From: an uncultured Robinsoniella sp.
Lineage (GTDB): Bacteria; Bacillota; Clostridia; Lachnospirales; Lachnospiraceae
Length of the DNA: 64,000 nucleotides
NCBI GenBank assembly: GCA_900540475.1
Contig: UQGG01000024.1
Location: forward strand, 41,341-105,340
Direction of reading: 5' to 3'
Both the position numbers and the translations under genes were made by a program. Position 1 is the stretch's first letter, and each line of letters opens with the position of its first letter. A model generated the notes under the pieces. It was not told the DNA's origin. It worked only from the letters and a program-made list of their open reading frames with translations, and did no database searches. This document shows, one piece after another, positions 18,681 to 27,311 of the stretch.

Positions 18681-19730
18681 ATGGATGGAAAAATGAAAGT
18701 AGCAGTTATGAATGGAATTGGCAGAATGGGATTTGAAGAACGTGAAATTCCTAAGGTAAAAGACAACGAAGTATTGGTAAAACTGGATTATGTAGGGATC
18801 TGCGGATCCGACCTGCATTATTACGAAACTGGAGCGATCGGTGATTATGTGGTAGAGCCTCCTTTTGTGCTGGGGCATGAGCCGGGCGGCGTTGTTGTGG
18901 AGGCGGGAAAAAATGTAACACATTTAAAAGCAGGAGACCGGGTTGCCCTGGAGCCGGGAAAGACATGCGGCCACTGTGAGTTTTGTAAAACAGGAAGATA
19001 TAATTTATGCCCGGATGTAGTATTCTTTGCAACTCCGCCGGTTGACGGGGTATTCCAGGAATATGTGGCGCATGAAGCGGATCTGTGCTTTAAACTTCCG
19101 GACAATGTCAGTACGTTAGAAGGAGCGCTTATTGAACCCCTTGCGGTGGGATTTCATGCGGCGATGCAGGGAAATGCACATGCAGGACAGACAGCGGTTG
19201 TAATGGGAGCAGGCTGTATCGGTCTGGTAAGCATGATGGCGCTAAAGGCAATGGGAGTATCCAAAGTGTATGTAGTGGATATTATGCAGAAGAGACTGGA
19301 TAAGGCAATGGAATTAGGTGCAGACGGCGTGATCAACGGTGCCGAAAAAGATGCGGTTCAGGAGGTGATGCGTCTGACGGATAATAAGGGATGCGACCTT
19401 GCGATTGAAACAGCAGGAACACAGATCACAACCGTACAGACTATACATATGACGAAAAAGGGATCTACAATCGTACTGGTGGGCTATAGCAAGAGCGGGG
19501 AAATGACGCTGCCTATGAGTCTGGCTTTAGACAAAGAGCTGACGTTTAAAACAGTATTCCGCTACCGCCATATTTACCCAATGGCAATTGAGGCAGTCGC
19601 TTCGGGAAAGGTAAATCTGAAGGGGATTGTTACCGATATATTCAGTCTTGAGGAAGCACAGAAAGCAATGGACTACAGCGTTAATAATAAGGCTGATGTG
19701 GTAAAAGCTGTTATTAAAATCGCAGATTAG
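18681..19730 (+). CDS. Zinc-dependent sorbitol/L-iditol-type dehydrogenase
   Basis: This 349-residue medium-chain dehydrogenase has the catalytic zinc region GICGSDLHYY and GHEPGGVVVEAG, the structural zinc motif CGHCEFCKTGRYNLC, and the Rossmann motif GAGCIGLVSMM followed by VVDI, which suggests NAD over NADP. The C-terminal FRYRHIYPMAIE is like polyol dehydrogenases (xylitol, sorbitol, L-iditol). It should oxidise a polyol to a ketose or the reverse. The start ATG 18681 follows AAGGAGAAGAATT. It stands alone between the ROK gene and a terminator. Substrate not determinable here. Confidence 0.87.
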   Translation: MDGKMKVAVMNGIGRMGFEEREIPKVKDNEVLVKLDYVGICGSDLHYYETGAIGDYVVEPPFVLGHEPGGVVVEAGKNVTHLKAGDRVALEPGKTCGHCEFCKTGRYNLCPDVVFFATPPVDGVFQEYVAHEADLCFKLPDNVSTLEGALIEPLAVGFHAAMQGNAHAGQTAVVMGAGCIGLVSMMALKAMGVSKVYVVDIMQKRLDKAMELGADGVINGAEKDAVQEVMRLTDNKGCDLAIETAGTQITTVQTIHMTKKGSTIVLVGYSKSGEMTLPMSLALDKELTFKTVFRYRHIYPMAIEAVASGKVNLKGIVTDIFSLEEAQKAMDYSVNNKADVVKAVIKIAD

Positions 19731-19743
19731 GCGTAAAGAGATC

Positions 19744-19773
19744 AGACAGGGGCAACTGCGCTCCTGTCTTTTG
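19744..19773 (+). terminator. Terminator after the dehydrogenase gene
   Basis: AGACAGGGGC (19744-19753) pairs with GCTCCTGTCT (19760-19769), one G-U pair, followed by TTTT. Confidence 0.75.
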
Positions 19774-19818
19774 TAATTTTATAATTTGTTTCTAAATATA
19801 GAATTACTAAGTTTGTGT

Positions 19819-20385
19819 CTAATTCAAAGCCATATTTCCCCATACAGGAGGAGTCAGGCTTGAAATTCCTTCCACCATTGTATCATGATCGTTCTTGAAC
19901 AAATGCGGGATATCTTCTTTAATTAACGAAGAATCCCCTTTTTTTAATACAATTTCTTCGCTGCCCACAAGAAGGGTCAAGGTTCCGGATAAAACAGTTA
20001 CGATTTCTTCGGAATGGTGAACAACGGGAAGTTCAGAATCTTGAGTGTGGGGTTCAATGGTAAACCGGATCATCAGGCTCTGGGGCAGAAATTTATGGGA
20101 AGGGAGGGGGCTTAGGAAGTTATAAGTAACGGATTCCTGGTGGTTGTGCATTCGAATCTGCCGGTCTTCCCGAATTGTAAGAGCTTCATCTTCTTCGTAG
20201 TCCAGCAGCAGATAAAGGGGTACATCCAGAGATTTGGCGAGTTTTCGAAGGGATGAGAGGGAGGGTTCAACCTGCCCGTTTTCCACCTGGGAAATGTATC
20301 CAATGGAAAGTCCGGTTTCTTCCGCCATATTTTTCAGTGTTAAATTTGCTTTTTTACGGTATTGTTTGAGTTTATCGCCAAGCAT
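19819..20385 (-). CDS. HTH-cupin transcriptional regulator
   Basis: I start at ATG 20385-20383 (MLGDKLKQYRKKANLTLKNM) because AGGAGG ends 5 nt upstream. The 188-residue protein has a Cro/C1 helix-turn-helix (about 5-60, GLSIGYISQVENG) and a C-terminal cupin (about 105-180, HHSEEIVTVLSGTLTLLVGSEEIVLKKGD). Such proteins sense small molecules in the cupin. It diverges from the epimerase, DUF819 and S15 hydrolase operon and is the likely regulator of that operon, perhaps in response to peptides or amino acids (inference). Confidence 0.88.
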   Translation of the reverse strand: MLGDKLKQYRKKANLTLKNMAEETGLSIGYISQVENGQVEPSLSSLRKLAKSLDVPLYLLLDYEEDEALTIREDRQIRMHNHQESVTYNFLSPLPSHKFLPQSLMIRFTIEPHTQDSELPVVHHSEEIVTVLSGTLTLLVGSEEIVLKKGDSSLIKEDIPHLFKNDHDTMVEGISSLTPPVWGNMALN

Positions 20386-20472
20386 AGCATCCTCCTGATT
20401 GTTCTTTCTGTGTTTCATTTTGTCTGAACTGATTATAGCATATCTAAAAATAAAAGGGAAACATTTTAAGTA

Positions 20473-20554
20473 ATACTAAAAATTAAGAAAACAATTGACA
20501 TATATTTTTATAAATAGTAATATTAATTTAAATTATACTTAAAAATTTTAGTAT
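20473..20554 (+). promoter_or_regulatory. Promoter and candidate operators of the epimerase operon
   Basis: TTGACA (20495-20500), 17-bp spacer, TAATAT (20518-20523). An inverted repeat with ATACT/AGTAT ends lies at 20535-20554, just past the -10, and a related ATACTAAAAATTAAG lies at 20473-20487, upstream of the -35. The paired sites around the promoter fit control by the divergent HTH-cupin protein. Confidence 0.6.
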
Positions 20555-20575
20555 TTATAAAAAGGAGAATGAAAC

Positions 20576-21652
20576 ATGAAAATTGTTGATGTGAAGTTGG
20601 AAAAAATCCGGATTCAGTTAAGCGAGCCATTCCGGGTAGCGTTTGCCGTCATTGATTATTCGGAAAATGTACTGGTTAAAATCACAACGGATGAAGGGAT
20701 TGCGGGATATGGTGAAGCGGCGCCTCTGGCATTTGTAACCGGGGAAACCATTGAAGGAGTTCTAGCGGCACTTCAGATGTTCCGCCAGGGATTGATTGGA
20801 GAAGATCCTCTTAATATTGAGCGGATACATGCCCTTATGAATGGTGCAATAGCAGGAAATACATCTGCAAAATGTGCGATTGATCTGGCACTTTATGATA
20901 TAAGGGGCAAAGTGATGGGACAGCCTGTGTATAAAGTACTGGGTGGATATGATAACAAGGTAGTCAACGATATCACCATTGGAATGGATGAAACTGATAA
21001 AATGGTTGAAAAGGCAAGGCGTTACGTGGAGAAAGACGGCTATCATATCCTGAAGATTAAGACTGGAAGCAGCCTGGAAAAGGATATAGAAAATATACAT
21101 AAAATCCGGGAAGCGGTTGGAAGTCATATCCGCCTTCGGGTGGATGCCAATCAGGGCTATTCGGTGAGTGATGCGGTAAAAGCGCTGGATGCCTTTGAAA
21201 AGGCTGGGGTGGAAGCCGTGGAACAGTGCCTTGCTGACTGGGATATGGAAGGGGCGGCATGGATACGCCAGAAAGCCAGAGGAATCAAAGTGATGTTAGA
21301 CGAGTCTATTCACAGCCCGATTGATGCGGCAAAAGCATGCAGGCTGGGGGCGGCAGACACCCTGAATATTAAGCTGATGAAATGCGGCGGACTGTATCAG
21401 GCAGAGCAGATCAATGCCATTGCAATGGCTAATGGGGTGAACTGCATGGTTGGCTGTATGCTGGAAACAAAACTTGCCATCACGGCAGGATTGAGCCTCG
21501 TTGCATCCAAACAAAATATAACCGAAGCGGACTGCGACAGCTTCCTGTACTATAAAGATGAATCAACAGGCATGACCGGCGGGTTTACAAGGGAGGGAGA
21601 TATTTTTACTCTTTCTGACAAGCCGGGATTCGGATTAGATATTAATTTCTAA
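20576..21652 (+). CDS. Dipeptide epimerase (enolase superfamily, L-Ala-D/L-Glu type)
   Basis: This 358-residue enzyme has the muconate-lactonising subgroup layout: capping domain 1-120, then a barrel with KIKTG (catalytic Lys pair), the metal ligands in RVDANQG, VEQCLAD and LDESIHS, and the second catalytic Lys in IKLMKCGGL. The family commonly epimerises L-Ala-D-Glu from murein or other dipeptides; specificity varies. Here the usual VEQP is VEQC, a small departure. AAAGGAGAATGAAAC precedes the start. It is first in an operon with a DUF819 membrane protein and an S15/CocE hydrolase, supporting a role in peptide use. Confidence 0.88.
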   Translation: MKIVDVKLEKIRIQLSEPFRVAFAVIDYSENVLVKITTDEGIAGYGEAAPLAFVTGETIEGVLAALQMFRQGLIGEDPLNIERIHALMNGAIAGNTSAKCAIDLALYDIRGKVMGQPVYKVLGGYDNKVVNDITIGMDETDKMVEKARRYVEKDGYHILKIKTGSSLEKDIENIHKIREAVGSHIRLRVDANQGYSVSDAVKALDAFEKAGVEAVEQCLADWDMEGAAWIRQKARGIKVMLDESIHSPIDAAKACRLGAADTLNIKLMKCGGLYQAEQINAIAMANGVNCMVGCMLETKLAITAGLSLVASKQNITEADCDSFLYYKDESTGMTGGFTREGDIFTLSDKPGFGLDINF

Positions 21653-21683
21653 AAAAACACGTTCTAAGGAGGAAGAGATCTTA

Positions 21684-22853
21684 ATGACATTACCTATTTT
21701 TAATTCTACGGAGAGCTTATTGGCGGTAGTATTTATCATGATTGCGTTTAGTATGTGGCTGCAAAAATATTCCGCTCTGAAAAGTATCGGTCCGGTACTG
21801 ACTGTTATCGTGATCGGAATTATATTATCCAACTTAAAAATTGTGCCGGGAAGCCATGAATTATATGGTACGCTTGGGACCTACTGTATCCCCATTTCGG
21901 TATCCCTGTATCTGCTGAATGTGGATTTCCAAGGCTTAAAAAAGCTTTCCAGACAGCCATGGATTGCAATTATCTGCGCTGTTTTCAGCGTGAGTATCAT
22001 CAGCGTGATATTTGGAGTCATATTTGGAACAATCATTCCGGAAGGCTGGAAAGTAGCTGGTATGTTCGTAGGTACCTACACAGGCGGAAGTGCAAACCTG
22101 ACGGCAATTGCAGTAGGACTTAATACGGCACAGGAAACCATTGCCTCTGCAAATGCGGCTGATTATGTAATCGGAATCCCGGTACTGATTCTTTTATTTG
22201 CAATGCCGGCGATTCTGCGGAAAATGAAATGGATTGAAAGAGTATGGCCATACCATTACACCGAAGAAGAACGCCAGGTAAGTGACGGTTCCGGCAGTCT
22301 GATGGGATCCGATACCTGGAGTATCCGGGATATTGCTTATCTGCTGGCACTTGCCATTACCATTTCCACAGTTGCCGGGGTCATATCAGCCAAACTTTTT
22401 CCGGAGTCATTTATGAGTGCAGGTAAAATTCTTTTAAATACAACGATTTCACTGATCATGGCACAGCTTCCAATGGTTAAGAAGCTAAAAGGAAATATGA
22501 GCCTTGGGCTGTTGTTCGGAATGTTGTATCTCTCTACCATTGGATTTATGGTGGACATCCGTGCATTTTTTGGCTCCACACTGGCAATTACGTTGTTCTG
22601 TGCCTGTGTTATCTTTGGAGCAATGGCACTTCATCTGCTGATATTGCGTTTATGTAAAGTGAAATATGAATATGCGGTTCTGTCAATAACCGGAGCCATT
22701 GCTGACGGTCCTACGGCGGCGCTGGTAGCTTCCGGCGGCGGCTGGAACTCTCTGGTTGGAATCGGATTGATTATGGGTGTCATTGGCGGAGTCTGCGGAA
22801 ACTACGTGGGAATTGGTGTTGCATATCTGATTAAGATGCTGATTGGAGCTTAA
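21684..22853 (+). CDS. DUF819 (YjcL-like) multi-pass membrane protein
   Basis: This 389-residue protein has ten or more hydrophobic segments spread over its full length, with a soluble loop at about 180-212 containing PYHYTEEERQ. Gly/Ala-rich motifs such as GTYTGGSANLTAI and GAIADGPTAALVASGGGW fit the DUF819 family, which is widespread but uncharacterised and looks like a transporter. The start ATG 21684 follows AAGGAGGAAGAGATCTTA. Lying between a dipeptide epimerase and a peptidase-like hydrolase, it is a candidate dipeptide or amino-acid carrier (inference). Confidence 0.85.
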   Translation: MTLPIFNSTESLLAVVFIMIAFSMWLQKYSALKSIGPVLTVIVIGIILSNLKIVPGSHELYGTLGTYCIPISVSLYLLNVDFQGLKKLSRQPWIAIICAVFSVSIISVIFGVIFGTIIPEGWKVAGMFVGTYTGGSANLTAIAVGLNTAQETIASANAADYVIGIPVLILLFAMPAILRKMKWIERVWPYHYTEEERQVSDGSGSLMGSDTWSIRDIAYLLALAITISTVAGVISAKLFPESFMSAGKILLNTTISLIMAQLPMVKKLKGNMSLGLLFGMLYLSTIGFMVDIRAFFGSTLAITLFCACVIFGAMALHLLILRLCKVKYEYAVLSITGAIADGPTAALVASGGGWNSLVGIGLIMGVIGGVCGNYVGIGVAYLIKMLIGA

Positions 22854-22867
22854 AGGGAGGCAGAAAT

Positions 22868-25060
22868 ATGGTTCAATGGAAGCTGTATACCTCGGGCATA
22901 CTGTACGGAATCTTCTGGCAGGAAGGGGAATGTTTTTCTTGCAGAACATTGGATTTCGCCAGCGGAAAGCTGACAGAAACGGCGGTATTTGACGAGGCAG
23001 TGAATGAGAAATACAAACAATTGAGCAGGCTGGATATTATGCGGTTTTTAAAGCGCAGAGAAACTTATGAAAAAATATTCACCGGTTATAATATGCCCGA
23101 AGTGACGACTCCCTTTTCTGAACGCTATACAAAGAGAAAGGATGGCATCTGGGGGCAGAGAGGAATCAAGTTCCCACAGAATTTCCTGGTGTCGGACTCC
23201 GCTCTGACAGGAGTGATCTGCCCGAACCGGGAATGTGCCTGGGTTCTGGTACAGGATGGGTATGAAAAAGAAACCATCCTGAAAGACTGGCTGGATTATG
23301 ACGGTGACTTCTGCAAACCCTGCCCGGTCAGGTATGCCGGAATGTATGATGTTGTCACCAGGGACGGAATTACACTGTCAACGGATGTCTACCTTCCGGG
23401 GAATGAGGAAGGACCATTTCCAACCATGCTGGTGCGTACCCCATATGAAAAAGAAGCCGGTGCAGAAAGCTATTTCCGCTATGTACAGCGGGGATATGCG
23501 GTTGTAATCCAGGATGTCCGGGGCCGGAACTTAAGCGGCGGAGAATTTCTGCCAAATTATTATGAGGTGGAAGATGGGGATGATACGCTGAACTGGATAG
23601 CTGCCCAGCCATTTTGTAACCAGAAAATCGGTATGGTAGGCGGCTCCTATTTGGGGTATGTGCAATGGGCGGCGGCAGCCAGTCAAAATCCATTCCTATG
23701 TGCTATCTTAAGTATTGTATGCGCGGGAAGTGCGTTTGTGGATGTGCCAAGAAGAGGCGGTTGCTTTACGTCGGGAATGCTGGCGTGGTCGTTTGCCATG
23801 TCTAAGAAAAAAATGGACCCTGCCCTTATGGTAAGGGATGATTGGGAAGAGGTTCTGGGTATCCGTCCATTGTCCCAGGTAGCCCCCGTGGCACTGGGTT
23901 ATGATATACCATTCTTGCAGAAATGGCTGAAGCATTCTGATAATGACGAACTGTGGAAGCGTTCAGACTGGCAGGCAAGGAACCCAAAACACCGTATCGT
24001 GCCGGCTCTGATTATGTCCGGGTGGTTTGATGATAACGGAATGGGAACCACCCAGGCACTGGAGCTTACAAAGGATTATCCCCCGGGCATGCGAAAGGTG
24101 ATTCTTGGACCCTGGATGCACAGCGGAAATGCAAATTATGATATTCATGGAATTCATATGGGAATGGAAGCCATACGTTTTGATATCGACCTGATGTTCT
24201 TCAAGTGGATTGACCATTTCCTAAAAGGCAGGGAGAACGGGATTGAAGCGGCGTCACCGGTTGAGTATTATACTCTGGGTGAGAATAAGTGGAAGCAGGC
24301 GGAGAATTGGCCTGTGGAACATGCAGAGAAGAAAGTGCTGTATTTATCCGGGGCGTGCCGGGAAGATGATGCGTTGTCAGGCAAAATATCGTGTAATGCA
24401 GCAAGTGTGGTGCCGGATGAATCAGCGTGTCGTCCAGAACATATGCTTTCAGGCAACAGATCAGACGGTGATACAAATGGTTCTCTTACGGATTCTCCGG
24501 CTGCAGATGGCAGTGATACTTATTGCTACGATCCGGAAAATCCGGCGCCTCATCTGATCGACATGTCAGAAAATGAACTGGAAGTTCCGGAAGATTACAC
24601 AAAGGTAGAAAAACGAAATGATGTGTTAGTTTACAGTACGCCGGTGTTAAAAAAGGCTGTCACCATTACCGGGGATATGATGGTAAAACTATATATCTCT
24701 TCCGATGCCCCGGATACAGACTTTATTGTCCGCATTACGGATGTTAGGGAAGACGGACATTCTGTTAAACTGGCTGACGGCATGCTGTGTGCCAGATACC
24801 GGGAGGGTTTCGAACAGCCTGTTTTTATGGAGCCGAAAACGGTGTATCCCATCTGGATCAGAACTACAAAGATATCTAACACATTTCAGCCCGGTCACCG
24901 AATCCGCCTGACGATTACATCCAGTGCAAAAAACTTTATTTTCCCAAACAGCAATACCACCGGCGGTTTTAACAGTGAAAAAACAAGAGTTGCTCAGAAT
25001 ACCGTTTATTATGGAAAGCAGTATCCTTCCGCCGTGGAGATGTGGGTGGAAGAGAACTGA
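22868..25060 (+). CDS. CocE/NonD (S15) family hydrolase
   Basis: This 730-residue protein has an N-terminal region (1-155) unlike the rest, then an alpha/beta hydrolase with DGITLSTDVYLPG, the nucleophile motif GGSYLGYVQW, the acid in SGWFDDNG and the histidine in GPWMHSG. A C-terminal jelly-roll like that of X-Pro dipeptidyl peptidases ends the protein. Residues about 492-560 are a low-complexity Ser/Asp/Gly/Asn-rich insert with several Cys, not expected in the family. No signal peptide. It could cleave proline dipeptides or esters; family members vary. It is third in the epimerase operon, 14 bp after the DUF819 gene. Confidence 0.85.
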   Translation: MVQWKLYTSGILYGIFWQEGECFSCRTLDFASGKLTETAVFDEAVNEKYKQLSRLDIMRFLKRRETYEKIFTGYNMPEVTTPFSERYTKRKDGIWGQRGIKFPQNFLVSDSALTGVICPNRECAWVLVQDGYEKETILKDWLDYDGDFCKPCPVRYAGMYDVVTRDGITLSTDVYLPGNEEGPFPTMLVRTPYEKEAGAESYFRYVQRGYAVVIQDVRGRNLSGGEFLPNYYEVEDGDDTLNWIAAQPFCNQKIGMVGGSYLGYVQWAAAASQNPFLCAILSIVCAGSAFVDVPRRGGCFTSGMLAWSFAMSKKKMDPALMVRDDWEEVLGIRPLSQVAPVALGYDIPFLQKWLKHSDNDELWKRSDWQARNPKHRIVPALIMSGWFDDNGMGTTQALELTKDYPPGMRKVILGPWMHSGNANYDIHGIHMGMEAIRFDIDLMFFKWIDHFLKGRENGIEAASPVEYYTLGENKWKQAENWPVEHAEKKVLYLSGACREDDALSGKISCNAASVVPDESACRPEHMLSGNRSDGDTNGSLTDSPAADGSDTYCYDPENPAPHLIDMSENELEVPEDYTKVEKRNDVLVYSTPVLKKAVTITGDMMVKLYISSDAPDTDFIVRITDVREDGHSVKLADGMLCARYREGFEQPVFMEPKTVYPIWIRTTKISNTFQPGHRIRLTITSSAKNFIFPNSNTTGGFNSEKTRVAQNTVYYGKQYPSAVEMWVEEN

Positions 25061-25180
25061 CAGCATAAAGAAAACTTTTCATATGAAATATTTCAACTGG
25101 GATATTTAAGATGGTAAACAGTATTGCAAAATGTTATAATGAAGCTGTTTATAACAGGAAAGGAAGCAGGGGTGAAGATT

Positions 25181-25579
25181 ATGGCAAATGAATTTGATTC
25201 CGAATTTAGCAATGTAAGGTATCTTGAGAAGGAACACATCGTATTTTTAAAATGGAAAAAGTTTTGTTGTTATGATGATTACAGAAATCCAACTACATTC
25301 GCACTGAATTTATTAAGGGAAAATCCCGGCAGTAATTTTGTGATTGATGCACGGAACGGGTTTGAAGATGAACAAGCAGATGTGGAATGGGGATTCTCTT
25401 TTCTGCTTCCGGAAATGGCAAAGACTGATTGCAGATATGTGGTGTTTATCATGAATGAAGTCAATGAGATTGAAGAAGAAATGGATATGTGGACCAGAGA
25501 ATTTATGAAATATTTTGTGGTGAAGAAAGTGGAAGACTTTCCGCAGGCGAAGGCATTTCTGGAAGAGGCAGCTGTATAA
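25181..25579 (+). CDS. Uncharacterised cytoplasmic protein, STAS-like length
   Basis: Start chosen at ATG 25181 after GCAGGGGTGAAG; GTG 25172 is an in-frame alternative. The 132-residue product has alternating strands and helices (HIVFLKWKKFCC, SNFVIDARNGF, DCRYVVFIMNEV, YFVVKKVEDFPQA) that resemble a STAS/SpoIIAA-like fold, but I see no diagnostic motif. It stands alone with its own terminator 26 bp downstream. Function unknown. Confidence 0.65.
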   Translation: MANEFDSEFSNVRYLEKEHIVFLKWKKFCCYDDYRNPTTFALNLLRENPGSNFVIDARNGFEDEQADVEWGFSFLLPEMAKTDCRYVVFIMNEVNEIEEEMDMWTREFMKYFVVKKVEDFPQAKAFLEEAAV

Positions 25580-25605
25580 ATTTTTGGCAGATAATGAATG
25601 AAGTA

Positions 25606-25642
25606 TGAAACCGCTGAGACATAAGCAGCGGTTTCATTTTTT
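25606..25642 (+). terminator. Terminator between the small protein and the biotin operon
   Basis: TGAAACCGCTG (25606-25616) pairs perfectly with CAGCGGTTTCA (25626-25636), followed by TTTTTT. Confidence 0.9.
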
Positions 25643-25647
25643 ACATA

Positions 25648-25700
25648 TTGTTAACCAAAAACATAAATTAGTTGACAATGGGGTTTGGCTATTATATATT
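25648..25700 (+). promoter_or_regulatory. BirA operator and promoter of the biotin operon
   Basis: TTGTTAAC (25648-25655), 15-bp gap, GTTGACAA (25671-25678): this matches the known Firmicute BirA operator pattern with one mismatch between arms. The right arm contains the -35 TTGACA (25672-25677), and TATATT (25695-25700) follows after 17 bp. BirA-biotinyl-AMP bound here would block RNA polymerase, so the operon should be on when biotin is scarce. Confidence 0.88.
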
Positions 25701-25768
25701 AACTGGTGTAGAAGTTTTTAAGTAAGAGTTTTAAGTGAGAACAGATTTTATGAATGGGAGGTGAAAAA

Positions 25769-26323
25769 TTGAAAAGAAAAATCAAGACAAGTGATATGGT
25801 AATGTGTGCACTCTTTACGGCACTGATTGCAGCTGGTGCATTTATAAAGATTCCCGTTCCGGTTGTGCCGTTTACACTGCAATTTTTATTTACCATGCTG
25901 GCGGGACTTTTACTGGGTGGAAAATTAGGAGCGCTCAGTGTGGTGGTATATATGGTTTTAGGCCTTGCGGGCCTGCCCATATTTTCGGAAGGCGGCGGCT
26001 TCGGCTACATTTTTAAACCGAGCTTTGGATATATAATCGGATTTGCAGCAGCCAGTTATGTGACGGGATATATGGCGGGAAAGGCAGGAAGCTTACATAT
26101 GGGCAGGATACTTGCTGCCAACTTTACAGGACTTGCAATTGTATATGGCGTGGGAATGGTGTACTACTATTTTATCAGCAATTTCGTCATTGATACACCA
26201 ATCGGTCTGTGGCCCTTAATCTTATATTGTTTTATTTTAGCGGTTCCGGGAGATATTTGTCTCTGTTTTCTGGCGGCGTTTATTGCAAAAAGATTAAAAC
26301 CGGTCATCAGCCATCTTTCATGA
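25769..26323 (+). CDS. bioY: Biotin transporter S component BioY
   Basis: The start is TTG 25769: GGGAGGTG lies 5 nt upstream, whereas ATG 25754 overlaps that site. The 184-residue membrane protein has the BioY pattern: a basic N-terminus, six hydrophobic segments, PVPVVPFTLQFLFTMLAGLLLG, and the conserved loop LGLAGLPIFSEGGGFGYIFKPSFGYIIG. BioY alone or with an ECF energising module imports biotin. No ECF module genes are in the window. First gene of the BirA-controlled operon, so uptake and synthesis are co-regulated. Confidence 0.93.
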   Translation: MKRKIKTSDMVMCALFTALIAAGAFIKIPVPVVPFTLQFLFTMLAGLLLGGKLGALSVVVYMVLGLAGLPIFSEGGGFGYIFKPSFGYIIGFAAASYVTGYMAGKAGSLHMGRILAANFTGLAIVYGVGMVYYYFISNFVIDTPIGLWPLILYCFILAVPGDICLCFLAAFIAKRLKPVISHLS

Positions 26324-26339
26324 AAGAGGAGGAACAGTA

Positions 26340-27311
26340 TTGTATCGTGTACAAGATTTAAAGGAAAAAGTATGGAATTTAGAAACCATCCAAAAGGATG
26401 AGGCGATGTTCCTGGCAAAAGCGCCGCTGGAGGAACTTTGCAGTGCAGCGGATGAAATACGGAAGAAATTCTGTGACAATGCATTCGATATATGTACCAT
26501 CATTAACGGAAAAAGCGGCAGGTGTTCGGAAGACTGCAAATATTGTGCCCAGTCCGCGTTTTATCCAGCCAAAATAGAAACTTATCCCCTGTTGTCATCG
26601 GAGGAGATTGTCAGTCAGGCGGTATATAACGAGGAGCGCGGTGTACTTCGTTATTCCATTGTAACATCCGGTAAAAGGCTCAGTGATGAGGAAACAGACC
26701 AGGTCTGTGAAAGTATCAGACAGGTCAAAAAGGAGGCAGATATCGCTGTCTGTGTCTCCTTTGGGCTATTAAATGAGGCCCAGTACCGTAAAATCCGGGA
26801 GGCAGGAGCCACCAGGGTACATAACAATCTGGAATCCTCCAGGCGCTATTTTAAGGAAATTTGTACAACCCATACTTATGACGAAAAAATAGAGGCATTA
26901 CTAGCTGCAAAAAGAGCCGGATTAAGTATCTGCAGCGGGGGAATAATGGGGCTTGGTGAGACCATGGAGGACCGTATTGACATGGTGCTGACACTGCGTG
27001 AACTGGGCGTAAAGTCAATTCCGGTGAATCTCCTGAATCCCATACCCGGAACGCCATTTGAAGGAAATGAAATATTATCAAATGATGAAATGTGCAGAAT
27101 AGTTGCTGTTTTCCGCTTTCTGATACCGGATGCATCCATACGGCTGGCGGGTGGAAGAGGGCTTCTGCCGGATAAAGGTGAGCGGTGCTTTTCCTCCGGT
27201 GCAAATGCGGCAATTTCGGGAGACATGCTTACTACTTCCGGGATCAGTATCAAAAAAGATATGGAATTGTTGGAAAAATTAGGGTATAAGGCGGTGCTGT
27301 ATCATGGGTAA
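26340..27311 (+). CDS. bioB: Biotin synthase
   Basis: The start is TTG 26340, with AGGAGG 7 nt upstream; the first in-frame ATG is 22 codons later and would cut conserved sequence. The 323-residue radical-SAM enzyme shows the cluster motif CSEDCKYC, then SYSIVTSGKRL-like, CVSFGLL, RVHNNLESS and a Cys/Arg region for the auxiliary [2Fe-2S] cluster (RLAGGRG). It inserts sulfur into dethiobiotin, the last step of biotin synthesis. It overlaps bioD by 8 bp. Confidence 0.96.
   Translation: MYRVQDLKEKVWNLETIQKDEAMFLAKAPLEELCSAADEIRKKFCDNAFDICTIINGKSGRCSEDCKYCAQSAFYPAKIETYPLLSSEEIVSQAVYNEERGVLRYSIVTSGKRLSDEETDQVCESIRQVKKEADIAVCVSFGLLNEAQYRKIREAGATRVHNNLESSRRYFKEICTTHTYDEKIEALLAAKRAGLSICSGGIMGLGETMEDRIDMVLTLRELGVKSIPVNLLNPIPGTPFEGNEILSNDEMCRIVAVFRFLIPDASIRLAGGRGLLPDKGERCFSSGANAAISGDMLTTSGISIKKDMELLEKLGYKAVLYHG

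Noticed and set aside
22868..25060. Secretion of the S15/CocE hydrolase
   Set aside because: The N-terminus has no hydrophobic signal stretch.
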